A stretch of DNA of 64,000 nucleotides from Undaria pinnatifida (Eukaryota; Sar; Phaeophyceae; Laminariales; Alariaceae): the NCBI GenBank assembly GCA_012845835.1, contig JABAKD010000007.1:2639516-2703515 (forward strand). Direction: 5' to 3'. The position numbers and the translations under genes were made by a program. Below, in pieces: positions 33,327 through 43,519 of this stretch. The notes below the pieces were generated by a model, which had not been told where the DNA came from, did not search any database, and saw only the letters and a program-made list of their open reading frames with translations. The stretch's first letter is position 1. Every line of letters starts with the position of its first letter.

Positions 33327-35689
33327 TGTAACCCCACTAGACCACCGGGGTGACCGGCTCTATATCACTCACTGCCCCGGTGGCGTATCAGGTTATCCTC
33401 GAGCCTGGTATAAATAAGTCAATTTCGTGAATTCGAAGACCCCCGAGTGCGTACTCGTATACGTTTTCGTGGGACTTTTTCTTGTGCACTAATGGACTTG
33501 CGGAAAGCGCGAGAGCGTGAGTTAGCAACGCTCGATGAAAAATCGACGATCAGTGGGTGCTGAACCCCATGCGCAAAAAAAAGTGAAGGCAATAACCGGG
33601 TTGGGGGGGGAGGGACGACACCTGTGATCACGGCTTGTCCAGAAGCTGGAATGTAGAAGCGTGCAAAAAAAAAAAAAAAAAAAACACTAGAAGAGATGAT
33701 CAATCAGCAATCAGCAGCAAGGAGCACGTCAAGTACGAAGCAACACAAACTTATTTGTCAGTTACGTACCAACACGACCGCTTGCGCTTGACCGGCGAAC
33801 GACCACAGCAACGGAGTCAGGGACCACAGCAACAACAAAGCACACTGCCTATAATTCTCCAAAGAGTCTTCTCGGGGAAAAAAAACACCAAAAAAGCGAT
33901 GCGATACCGGGGCGAATGCATGCCACTCACGGGTTTCTTCCGTGGATACTGTCTACTTGCTACGACCTTTGCGTGGCGCAGCTTGACAACAGGAAGAACG
34001 ATTATTTTTCTCCTTGTTTTTTGTGTCGAAAATGTATTCCCTGTTTTTTGGTACACCCTCACCCCATGCCATAAAATATGTCACAGACCAAAAGCATGTT
34101 GTGCATAATAGAGCGTCGCTGCGTGTGGTCTTACCCGTACGTACCTATATTACTTGCACGAGAGTACAAACCATGTCGATTTGCCCGAACTTGTATAATA
34201 CTACCCTCGAGGCCCTAGGGACGCACTCACTCGCAAAGCTGCTGTGTGGCTATTTCTGGGGCAGTAATCGTAACCACTACTACCTCCGCCTCGTTCTAGT
34301 CATGCGTCCGCTTGCCACGTCTACATCCACGTATATACGTGTACCTACCGAATATTCAATACATAAATGCACTACTATAATACCTACCGCAGTACCATGG
34401 GTATTTTTTTTACAGTAAACATTATTCGTTTTGGGACAAAATATGACGCCAGTTTGGAAATAACGTGTTGCCAAGATATATTTTATCAACCTCTCCAAAC
34501 ATCAAGATCCGAAGAATAACTGGCGAGTACCGTTCAATTTACATTTTTTTGCGCGCTTCTCGCTTGTCTCGCTCGGCATCTATCCGCGTTCACGTCGAGG
34601 TGCTGAACGGATTGACCAGCAACAACAACAGTCAGTAGCCATCGCAATTCTTGCAACCACACAACAAAGCGTTCGAAACACCACTACTTTGATAATCACA
34701 CGTACCTTCAGAGTTGCATCCACGTTTCGTTTGTGGGGATAAATATACATGGAATTCGTGTGGGATATATTATGCGGTCCTGAAAGATGGATCGTTGATC
34801 GTGGACCAATATATGCGGAACGACTCTTTGAAGCGGCGACGAAAAAGACTGACAAAACATTGTTTCTCGTACTGCGATTTTTAAAAGCGACCACTCCGTT
34901 CGTTGTGTTTATTTTCTACCTGGTATTTTTTTATGGCCTGGTCTGTTTTGTTGTGTTCTCGTACCCGGTACGCTAGCATTTCACTTGCTTCATACCTTGA
35001 TTCATTGCGATTGTTTTGGTTAACTCTGTCTCACAGTTTGTGGCCACATAATAATAAGTTGTATCTCTCTAGGATGAAGAATCGGCGCGGACGCTGGGTG
35101 TAATGGTGTCGTTGGGTAGGGAACGGCCCCCCTCGAAGACAACGAACGCTCGAACAAAAAGCATTTAACCGAGAAATCTGATATCGAAAAGCAACGACAC
35201 AGCAGTCGTTTCGACAATAGGTCAAACGCTTCGAGGTGTGACCATGAAAAAAGTGTGGTGGGGACGAAATATGAAGCCGAAATTTGGAAATGATGGCAAC
35301 TTGGAGATAAATGTTTTCCCATATGTTTTTTTCGTTCAAGCTCTGCGTATGCCAAGATCCAAGAATAGCTCGGGCGTATACCGCCCAAAATACAAAATTT
35401 TGCTCACTTCTCGCTTGTCTCGCTCAGCCAACGTACCCGATCCCGGCCAGATCCGGAACGGATACGGCAGGGCGAGGGGCGTTTGAGCCGCCCCCCGACG
35501 ACGGCGCTCGAACGAAGCTATTTGACCGAGAATTCCAGTTCCGAGAATCGCATACTGAGGCCGAGACGAAAAACAACTCCTGGCCGAACCCCCCCCCCCC
35601 AAAGAATGATCATACATATATATTTATATGTATACCGGAACGTCTTGTGCTCTATATTGTCGGGGGCGAAAATAATAACAAGACATGAA
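33327..35689. other. Intronic, no gene seen
   Basis: Holds a CCACCGGGG/CCCCGGTGG hairpin at about 33340-33392, an A-run of 19 at 33665 and one ACCTGGTA motif at 34918. Two blocks at about 34440-34640 and 35225-35500 share text ('GGACGAAATATGA-GCC', 'TTTGGAAAT', 'CCAAGAT', 'CTTCTCGCTTGTCTCGCTC') and look like a diverged duplication. No exon recognised. Confidence 0.4.
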
Positions 35690-35773
35690 TCACGCAGCTT
35701 GCAACGTTGGATCGAGCCCGCTCAAGTGTTGGAATTCAGTATTGACTGCCCACCTGGTCGAAGTCAGCCACAT

Positions 35774-36039
35774 TCTACGATCGAGGTAGCAATTTTCGTC
35801 GGAAACGGTTTCTGAATGACTTAACACACTCCTTAACCCAAAATCGTCGGAAATGGGCCGTTTTTGTTTCTGCATGATGAATCTCGTTTGTGTACCTAGA
35901 CCATAGGATTTTGCATCCGGGATCAAAGCGGTTTTGTTTTTCTCCAAATCAGTTTTCGGGTTGAGAAGAACATGTCTTAACCTCCCAAAGTGAGGAACCT
36001 CTCAGAAAAAAGCGGTGCACCTCTGTCGTAGCACGCGTC
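35774..36039 (-). mobile_element. Miniature element family A, copy 3
   Basis: Left end TTCTACGATCGAGGTAGCA, right end CCTCTGTCGTAGCACGCGTC. Interior blocks 'AACCCAAAATCGTCGGAAAT', 'CCTAGACCATAGGATTTTGC' and 'TCTCCAAATCAG' are as in other copies. It is flanked by partial K text: 'ATCACGCAGCTTGCAA' at 35690 and 'CTCACAGCTGACGTATTCAA' at 36040, so it may have landed next to or inside a K copy. Confidence 0.8.
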
Positions 36040-36689
36040 CTCACAGCTGACGTATTCAACACAATATCGCAAAAAACCGAGTACAGTACGCCCTGCCAGC
36101 CGGCAGCCCGGTCACAGTGCAAGCACGCCCAAGGCTCCTCCGGCACAGTCGAGGTCGGGGAGCAAGATGAGGGGGTTTCGGACCGGGGGGTGATCCTCAT
36201 CAGCACGTCAAAAACTCGAAAAATCGTCCAAGAAAAGCTTAGGAGCCTTCTCCGAGCAGCAGCTGCAATTATGTACTTGTTTTATACTAAATTATATCAG
36301 TAAATTGTCTGGATTTGCGGTGTTCTCGTCGTCTTTTTGATTGTTGGCACTAACCTTGCACATGGTCGGGTGACAAACTAAAATATCATTTTTAATCATA
36401 AGGAATTTTGATACCCGGTAAGGACTATAGGACACCTTCTGCCAAGTTTAGCAACACCAAAACAGTACTGTGCCGGCCGCATGCGCATATAACCATTGCT
36501 GTTGCTGCGGCAGGCAGCCAGGGTGCAGTTCTCAACAGGTTTTAATTGCTTATTTGGTTCCGACCGTAATCCCGAATCCTCGCTTCCTCCTTCCCTTCTT
36601 CCCCGCCTCCCGCCCGCCCGCCCGCCCGCCCGCCCGCGGCTACAACCATCCATTTTTTTTTATTTGACCCAAATTTTGGATGTGGGAAG

Positions 36690-36818
36690 GCCATAGAAGG
36701 TGCTCGATTTCCGGATTCGCTAAGGACACTATCCTTCGGGTCTCGATTCAATCAGCCTGTGGAGGATGTGAAGTGGCCCCAACGCTTGGAAGGATTGTAC
36801 TTTGGGGACAACGACAAG
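36690..36818 (+). CDS. Gene 2, double FNIP-type repeat exon (129 nt)
   Basis: Acceptor gggaag at 36684-36689 (a T-rich run lies about 25-40 bases upstream), donor gtatgt after 36818, phase 0 at both ends. The 43 codons read AIEGARFPDSLRTLSFGSR, then FNQPVEDVKWPQRLEGLYF, ending GDNDK. Joining FNQ of the previous exon to AIEGARFP restores the repeat register. The terminal NDK sits where FNQ is expected, so this exon ends at the same point of the repeat as the 78-nt exon. Confidence 0.8.
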
Positions 36819-36958
36819 GTATGTATAGCTCAGGAAAGCTTGCCACTTAATCGCACGCCGGGCAGATCGTTGATTATCACCTGATCTAGATCGTTCAGGG
36901 GAAATCTTCATGGTGCAGCTCATGTTATTGGGTGGGAGCCGTACGATCTGCATCATGT

Positions 36959-37209
36959 GAGTCGTTCTACGGTAGCCCCCCCAATTTTTCTTTGAACGAA
37001 ATTGCTGGTTTTGAAACCAGCTTCCGGCCGTCTCTTCTGGAATGCAATGCCTCTTGCCATCCCGACGTCATCGTTCGATACTCCTTTTGCAAACAATAAC
37101 ATATGTGAAGATATTGTCTTCATAGCATTCTTCCTCGTGTCGAGCAGTAATGAAACGTTCGCTGAAGAATATTGCTGTTTCTTCGGCGGGGGGCTATCGT
37201 AGAATCAGG
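36959..37209 (+). mobile_element. Miniature element family B, copy 2
   Basis: Ends GAGTCGTTCTACGGTAGCCC and GGGGGCTATCGTAGAATCAG are inverted repeats. Flanking CATGT on both sides (36954-36958 and about 37210-37214) may be a 5-bp target duplication. Interior includes 'GAAACCAGCTTCCGG', 'CCCGACGTCATCGTTCGAT' and 'CTCGTGTCGAGCAGTAATGA'. Full length, no transposase. Confidence 0.8.
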
Positions 37210-37557
37210 CATGTAGCAAATGTTTCTAGATGTTGGATCTGCACGATATTATTTTCATTGTGGATACCAGGCCCTATTCCCTAGATCGTACCGCCTCGTT
37301 ATGACTATTATCCTTCAAGACCATCCTGGCTCCTCGAGGGCGCTCTGAAGTGTTCCCTCATCGTTGACCCTCGAGAGTGCGGGGTGACGCACATGGCCCA
37401 CGTCAGCGTGTCTCCACAACATCCCTCTAAGAAGAGATGAACCTGCTACAATACTACGAGTGCCGTCCCACAGTATACAGACCCTGCACACCACGGTGGA
37501 TACAGGTTGTGCTGCTGTACATTACTCAAGTGGTTAGGCGCCCCATAAACGAAAGAG
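37210..37557. other. Intronic, no feature recognised
   Basis: Inspected for a missing repeat exon between 36818 and 38610; no WPxxL-coding text with splice sites was found. Confidence 0.4.
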
Positions 37558-37796
37558 GCGTGCTACGATAGAGGTGGGTCGCATTTTGTCTGAGATTCCT
37601 CAATTTTGGGAGCTTAAGAAGACCTCTCCCAAAGAAAGATTCGGAGAAAAATAAAACTGCTGTGTACCAGATGGAAAATCCCGTGGCCTAGGTACACAAC
37701 AGAATCTTGCACAAAAAAACTTTTCCCGACCAATTTTGGGGTAAGGAGCCCCGTCACCATTTCAGACGAAAAGTGATACCTCTATCGTAGCACGCG
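37558..37796 (+). mobile_element. Miniature element family A, copy 4
   Basis: Ends GCGTGCTACGATAGAGGTG and ACCTCTATCGTAGCACGCGC are near-perfect inverted repeats. About 240 bp with the standard interior ('CTCAATTTTGGGAGCTTAAG', 'CCGTGGCCTAGGTACACAAC', 'AAGGAGCCCCGTCA'). Confidence 0.9.
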
Positions 37797-37991
37797 CCCA
37801 AAAACGGTACACCTCTGCCGTAGCGCGTGTCGTACCAGGTACCAGATAGAAAAGTAGCCGCCGGCAGGGCTTGCCAAGCGCTCGCATCCCACGCCGACCA
37901 AAACCGATGGGGCCGCCACGGCGAAATCAAGCGGCCTAGGCCACAGCCAGTTAACGGCTTTTGTCGAGTAAGCCTCAAGTTACCAGGATTC

Positions 37992-38200
37992 TTCAGGGGT
38001 CACGAGACGGCTAGCGGGTCGGGTCAGGATGATTTCGAAAAATTGCGGGTCAGGTCAGGTCGGACAGGGTAAGAAGGTGCTCAAAATCTCACGGGTCGGG
38101 TCGGATTGGATCGGTTCAGGAGGTTTTTTAACATTCACGGGTCGGGTCGGATCGTCCTGACCCGATCCGACCCGCGAGAAGAGATCCGGCCCGTGAATCT
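37992..38200. repeat. GGGTCGGG-rich repeat family E, copy 2
   Basis: 'TCTTCAGGGGTCACGAG', repeated CGGGTCGGGTCGGAT and 'CCTGACCCGATCCGACCCGC' match the E copies at 27795 and 39116. Confidence 0.6.
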
Positions 38201-38609
38201 GACCTGCGGATTAATTGAAGCTGTGAGCCGGTTGGATCCAACGACTAATAACTAATCGGTAGCTGCCGTCAGCCAACTAACTGGCTTTAGTTGGAAGTTC
38301 GGCTGGTGAAGCCAACTGGTGGCCAGCCGACTTACCGACTTAAGTCAGGCCAGCGAAGCGAGCAAAATCAGGTCCCGCCGGCCGAGGGGGCCCCATCCTA
38401 AAAATAAAAAATGCCTCTCGCTTCAAATAATCCTTCCTACAAGTATAGATACCCAATGAGTCGGATAGTCGGCACCTCCGGGAAATGACTAGCTATTAGT
38501 CCGACTAACAACTAGTTGGTGGCTTAAGTCGTGCCGATTCATACCTCTAAAAAAAACCTTATCGTACCGACGCTCCGCCGCTCCGCCGACCAAAACAAAA
38601 ATAAAACAG

Positions 38610-38741
38610 GGCTACACCGCACGCGCAGCTTTCAACCAGCCTCTGGCGGGCATGGACTGGCCCCCGGGCCTTTTGAAGATTGCGGCGGGTCATGGGTTCG
38701 ACCAGTCCTTGGAAGGAGCCGACTGGCCTGACAACCTAGAG
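38610..38741 (+). CDS. Gene 2, FNIP-type repeat exon (132 nt)
   Basis: Acceptor aaacag ending 38609, donor gtacgg after GAG 38741, phase 0. The 44 codons read GYTARAA, FNQPLAGMDWPPGLLKIAAG, HGFDQSLEGADWPDNLE. The first seven residues do not fit the repeat. An alternative acceptor at 38628 (gcgcag) starts just before FNQ in phase 2 and would need a different upstream donor (for example after 36822, phase 1). So the left boundary is less certain than the right one. Two full repeat units are unmistakable. Confidence 0.75.
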
Positions 38742-39115
38742 GTACGGACAGGGAGAAAAAAACAATAACATGCCCTGAAATGCTGGCCGTATGTATGATG
38801 ATGTGACAAAAAAGGTATACCATCAGCCGTCGGGGGATAGTAGCATAACTGAGATTTTATAAGCCATCCCAAGACGGGGGATGCACGTTTTTGAGCCAAA
38901 AAAAGGTATACCTCTCACCGGTTGAGCGCCTCAAGTGTGGAACTATCACATTTGTTTCAGGACTGACGCATATAAACATTGGTCGGATTGCGCGATGGAA
39001 TGCCTGTGCCTTCGGAGTCATGTTTCGGGTGTGATATTGAGCTTCCTCGTGTTAGAAGCTCAGAAAATTCTTAGAATCTGTTGCACTCCTAGCGTGGGAT
39101 GGCTGTTTATTTTCA

Positions 39116-39335
39116 GGGCTCATCACGGGCCGGGTCAATTATCGGTCAGTTCGGACCAGGGTGTCAAATTCTCGCGGGTCGGGCCGGGTCACCCCGTTCC
39201 GTGACATTCCAAACACGTCGCTGAACGACCCGACCCGACCCGACTCGACCCGCGAGATTTGGAAACCTCCGACCCCGGCCTCACTGGGTCGGACCGTGCC
39301 TGTGAAGAGCCCTGTGGAATTTTCGGACCGCCCGC
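39116..39335. repeat. GGGTCGGG-rich repeat family E, copy 3
   Basis: 'TTTTCAGGGCTCATCACGGG', 'GACCCGACCCGACCCGACTC', 'GAAACCTCCGACCCCGG' and 'GGACCGTGCCTGTGAAGAGC' parallel copy 1 closely. Confidence 0.6.
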
Positions 39336-40079
39336 CAAAAGCCAACACCTGGTATGATACCAGTATGACGATAAACATTAGGTCGATATGAACAATACTT
39401 GAAAATTGTGTGACACCCCGAGATCTTAGGGAGGGGATGATGAGCAAATGTCCCTGGTCAACTCTGGATATTTCAACCATTCGATCTATCTACATGGTGG
39501 TACGATAATGATAGCAAGTACCGCATGGCCTCAAGTTCGTTATCGATCATCGAGCTTGTATTCATCGTTTTTCGTAGTGAGCTTGAATTTATTGTCGGAC
39601 TGATAGGTGGCCTGACGAGCCGTAGAAGTATGACGCATGCGTGCGAGAGGGGTTCGCTTTGTTTTTCCGGGGCTCTAAACCTGAGGGACGGTGTACCAGA
39701 TACCCCACTCGTTTCCTTAGAAAGCGTCCTGTACTGCTGCATTTCTATCAGTTCACACGACGCGATGTGTAGCGGACCATCAGGACCCATGCATAGAACT
39801 AGACGTCACAGCAATGTTTTTGGTGGTATACGCGGCTCGGCCAAACGAAACGTGAATTGGTGCACACCGTGAAAGTGGCGCGTGTGGCGGTAAAGTCGTG
39901 ACGGCGGTAACGAGCGAGGCGTTGCGGTCGAGCTATATGCTTGGGGTGCCTTCACCAAAAAAGCGGACGTTTGTGAACAAAAAAAAAACATAATGTAAAA
40001 CCTGATGAATTTTTCTTTCACGGACAACATTGTTGTAAAATCACACACCTAATCCCGACGGGATTGGATGCTTCCTCAG
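39336..40079. other. Intronic, no feature recognised
   Basis: One ACCTGGTA motif at 39347. Open frames of about 105-115 codons on both strands around 39500-39870 overlap each other and contain no repeat-exon text. Confidence 0.4.
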
Positions 40080-40560
40080 TTGAACCGGTTGAAGAGCCGC
40101 GATCAAGGATACGGTAGGAAGGGGGTACCCCTTTTTCACTCTCGAGGTTAACGCATTCAGCACTGGAAACCCTTTTGGGAGGACAAATGGACTTCAACTT
40201 TGTACGGGAGGGGATTTTGGGGGCCCTAAAGGGTTTACTAACCGCTCGCATGAGTGACTCTGCACCTCACTGACAAAAACCACGTTGAGATATTTTTGGG
40301 CGCAGCGCAGCTAAACGATTCCATCGCGGATTGTAACAGCAGAATGAAAAAGAGCGCGAAAGCTTAAGATAGCGAAAGGAGCAGGGGTCACGCGCGCGAG
40401 TGACCCTGAGCCCCTGCAAACAAACGCCTCCTAAGTGACCCCCCAACCGTACGTAGCTTTGGTCGGGGATGGATCTTCCTCAGTTGAAGAGTCGCGTTAG
40501 TCTAAAAAAAGTCCGGCGTTCGCGAACGAGAGCACGCGAGGCCGCGTGCGCAAAAGAACG
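40080..40560. repeat. Dispersed GAGTGACC-type repeat region
   Basis: Text such as 'CTCGCATGAGTGACTCTGCA' with 'CACTGACAAAAACCACG' and 'GCGCGCGAGTGACC' recurs in altered form at about 47090-47200, 48560-48720 and 50190-50420. Limits and class are unclear. Confidence 0.4.
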
Positions 40561-40639
40561 TTTTTTTTTTGTTATGTCACCTGCATGCAGATGATAAGCG
40601 TCAAAAAAGAATATCATCAGTCGCCTCCTTGTCTGGTCG

Positions 40640-40720
40640 TTGAAACCTCGACGTGCTCCCTCCCGGCCTTGTAGGGGTGGATGCGAGGGTCGATGGTCCT
40701 AAGGACTCAGGCCGTTCATG
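40640..40720 (+). repeat. Dispersed repeat family M, partial copy 3
   Basis: 'GACGTGCTCCCTCCCGG', 'TTGTAGGGGTGGATGCGAGG' and 'GTCGATGGTC' match the left part of the M copies at 23640 and 28843. Confidence 0.5.
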
Positions 40721-41172
40721 GTATCTCGATTGCACCCCTCCTGGGCAACACATGATCATGCATTCCTGTATGCAGGTAGCAGGCATCGTGGGTGGTGCGG
40801 GTTTTTTCCAAGCAGTATCCCTGCTTTTCGGTTGGTTACCTTTTACTACAGCATTATTTTACGCTGCCACCGATCGTTCAAGGCACGTATTGGGTTGGAT
40901 GAGGCCTCCTGCCCGGAGGCAGGTGATCCTCGCCCGGCATAAACTCCGCCCTGAGTAGGCACTCAGCGCGGTGTCCATCCCTGGGATTTTTTTCCCACCC
41001 TCCGCCCCAAATGTATATCACATGACGTCCTACATTCCATGTGATGATGGTAACATCTTGGGCTGGGAGAACTTTCTTCAACTTGTCCTGCGTTTCATGA
41101 TTGGCTGATTCGTTAACATTTGCTCCCCCTGATAAAACGGTATTATTTTTCAACATTTGTTCCTTTGTGTAG

Positions 41173-41241
41173 GTGATAAGCATCATGGGGAGCACGCACC
41201 AGCCGGTGGAAGACATAGAATGGCCCCCAGGCTTGAAGCAG
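41173..41241 (+). CDS. Gene 2, FNIP-type repeat exon (69 nt)
   Basis: Acceptor tgtgtag ending 41172 after a T-rich stretch, donor gtgggt after 41241, phase 0. Exactly 23 codons, one repeat length: VISIMGSTHQPVEDIEWPPG then LKQ. Joined to WPDNLE of the previous exon it completes the leucine-rich half of the unit. Confidence 0.85.
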
Positions 41242-41874
41242 GTGGGTGGCGTGGTGGGCGGTGGTTGGGTGTGGGCAGTAGTTGTGAGCGGTAGTCAACG
41301 CCTGCCACGTTGGGGCCCCCGGTGGGTGAACAGTAAGCCGCGTAACTAATGAGGTCGATGCCATAGGTTGGAATCTCACAAGGATTATTTCTTACAAATC
41401 GACAGGCCGAAAGCGCGAGAGCGTGAGTTGGCGAGATTTTAGAGCCAAATCGACGGGCACAAAATTGCTGAAAAGTGGGAATGCCGAGATCCCCATGCGC
41501 GTTTAAAATGAAGCCAAGTACCGGAGGGCGGCAAAGGAAGACACCTGCGACCACGGCTTGCCCAGAAGGTCGCTGAGAGGATAAAAACCTCTCACGAGTT
41601 CAGCTGGAACGTGAAAGTGACGATAAAGCAAAAAAAATATGTATACGACGACATAGGTGTAAACATTTAAAGCATATTCTCCATTCAGGGCTGCAACCCC
41701 CCCCCCTTAGTAATTCCCCGTGAAACGGCGCCCGAAAAAGGTTTCAGGTTTGAAGGCGTTAAGATATTTGGCTGGCATGGCTATTCAGTCGAGGGTTTTG
41801 TTTTTCTAGTATCGTCGGAATCCCATTTGCGTTTTACAATGTAGGCCATGAAGTTTTGTAAAATTATTCTAACA
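41242..41874. other. Intronic, no gene seen; fragment of element A near its end
   Basis: A 45-bp fragment at about 41811-41857 ('TATCGTCGGAATCCCATT', 'TAGGCCATGAAGTTTT') resembles the middle of element A and leads straight into a K copy. Confidence 0.4.
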
Positions 41875-41930
41875 ACGTCAGCTGTGAGTTCGACAAATTT
41901 AGAGTCGATACCCATCTTTGTAAGCTGCGT
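41875..41930 (-). repeat. K palindromic repeat
   Basis: Starts ACGTCAGCTGTGAGTTCGAC, ends TTTGTAAGCTGCGT. Its left flank 'AAAATTATTCTAAC' is shared with the copy at 22273, suggesting those two derive from one longer source. Confidence 0.75.
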
Positions 41931-42060
41931 AATACACCGGTCGTCCGTTTTTAGTAAGTTTCATGAGATTGTTCTTCTGGTGGTACTTTGTCGTTTATTA
42001 AGGCATTTTTTGGGTGAGATGAACGGTCCCTCGAGGACGAGGCTCAACGAAATATAGGAC

Positions 42061-42407
42061 TGATGGTGATGGTGATAATGATCGTGACCATGGTGCATAT
42101 GGTGATGATGGTGGTGGTGAGGAGGATGGTGGTGGTGATGATGATGATGTTGTTGGTGATGATGGTGATGATGGTGATGATGATGATATTGACGATGATG
42201 ATAATGACGATGATGATGATAATGACGACGATGATCGTGATGGTGATAGTGATGAGGACAGTGATGATGTTGATGATGATGGTGGTGGTGATTATGACGG
42301 TGGGGGCTTGATGATAGTACCGATGGCGGTGATGGTAGTGATGATGGTCGATGAGGATATCGAGCACGACGACGATGATGACGATGATGATGATGATGAT
42401 ATCCATG
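42061..42407. repeat. GAT/GGT trinucleotide repeat directly before an exon
   Basis: About 350 bp of GATGAT and GGTGAT triplets run almost to the acceptor at 42418. The 82- and 213-codon Met/Val/Ile-rich frames within it are repeat artefacts. Confidence 0.85.
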
Positions 42408-42418
42408 TGCACGTACAG

Positions 42419-42547
42419 GTCCATCTCAGCGGGCGGCGTCGAAAGGATGCACCTAAGGCGGCGTGGCCTCGAGACTGCAAGGTTTTTGCATGGGCCAAGT
42501 CCAGCAAAGCTAGCAAAGGCCAGCCAATCGAGCCCGGCTTTACGAAG
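42419..42547 (+). CDS. Gene 2, FNIP-type repeat exon (129 nt), diverged
   Basis: Acceptor cgtacag ending 42418, donor gtaaaa after AAG 42547, phase 0. The 43 codons read VHLSGRRRKDAPKAAWPRDC, KVFAWAKSSKASKGQPIE, ending PGFTK. 'VHLSG' continues the leucine-rich half of the previous unit and the WP sits 22 residues after the previous WP. It is more basic than the other units. The acceptor lacks a normal pyrimidine tract because the upstream sequence is a GAT repeat. Confidence 0.75.
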
Positions 42548-42664
42548 GTAAAAAACAGGATACCTGGAAGGAATTCCCTCCCGATGAATGTAGTAGTTAC
42601 CTGGTATGGGTTGTAAAGAATCGAGTTGTTTTTTGTAGGAGTACTTCAATTTCGGTGACGATAC

Positions 42665-43475
42665 AAATATGTATGTCCTTCCCATCCCTCCCCTCGACTC
42701 ACCACCCCCTTCCGGTCCATCCCCTCACAAACGCTCACCACCCAGCCCGACCCCTCCGCTCACCGATCCTTTATCTGCCGTCTCTTTCGTGATGTTTCCC
42801 GTGCGCCACCCCCCCCCCCCCCCCCCTATGACTCCTCACCCTCCATCCCTACGCGTGTAATATGAACTCGCAGCCGACTTATTTGAAACATACAAAAATA
42901 AAATGTTTTCCCGCCCGCTACCCCCCACCCCGGCCGCCTTCTCCCTCTTGACCCTGATACACCCCCCCCCCCCCCTGCAGCCTTCCCGATCTTTCACTTC
43001 CCGTCCCTTGCATTCTGATATATTTCCGGCCGTCCACCCTCCCTCTGACTGCTCAAGCTTCCCTCCAGTCCCATCCCCTGACATATCTCCCCTATCCACC
43101 GACGATCTCTAATCCCCTATCCCTTCCACGCCCTGGATAGGGTTCTCCCCCCCGTCCGTCCGTTCAACCCCCCGCCCCCCACTCCTCGACCCCCGCCCCC
43201 GCCCACCCCTTCCCCTTCCTGCTACCTCCCCCCCTCCGCTTCTCGACCCCCCCCCCCCCCCTCCCACCCCTTCCCACTCATTTCTCCCCCTCCCTTCCCC
43301 TCCCCCCTTCATTCCCCCCCCCCTCCCTTCCCCTCTACTCTCCCGTCTCCCCCTCCCTCCCTCCCCTTCCCTTCCTCTCCCCCTCTCCCTCCCCCCCCCT
43401 CCCTCCGACACTTCGCCTCCCACCCCTCTCATCCACTGATCTGTCACCCTTACCCACCCCCCCACACCTCCCGCC
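42665..43475. repeat. C-rich polypyrimidine tract in the last intron
   Basis: About 800 bp is dominated by C and T with many poly-C runs. The other strand yields Gly/Arg/Glu-rich open frames that are artefacts. A partial K right end ('GAACTCGCAGCCGACTTATT') sits at about 42863. Confidence 0.75.
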
Positions 43476-43519
43476 TCTTTTTGTGTTTTTTTGTTTGTGT
43501 TTTTCGCTCATTCCGGCAG

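Noticed and set aside
42063-42685. Met/Val- or Ile/Thr-rich frames of 82-213 codons
   Set aside because: Generated by the GAT trinucleotide repeat; the real coding here is the short exon 42419-42547.
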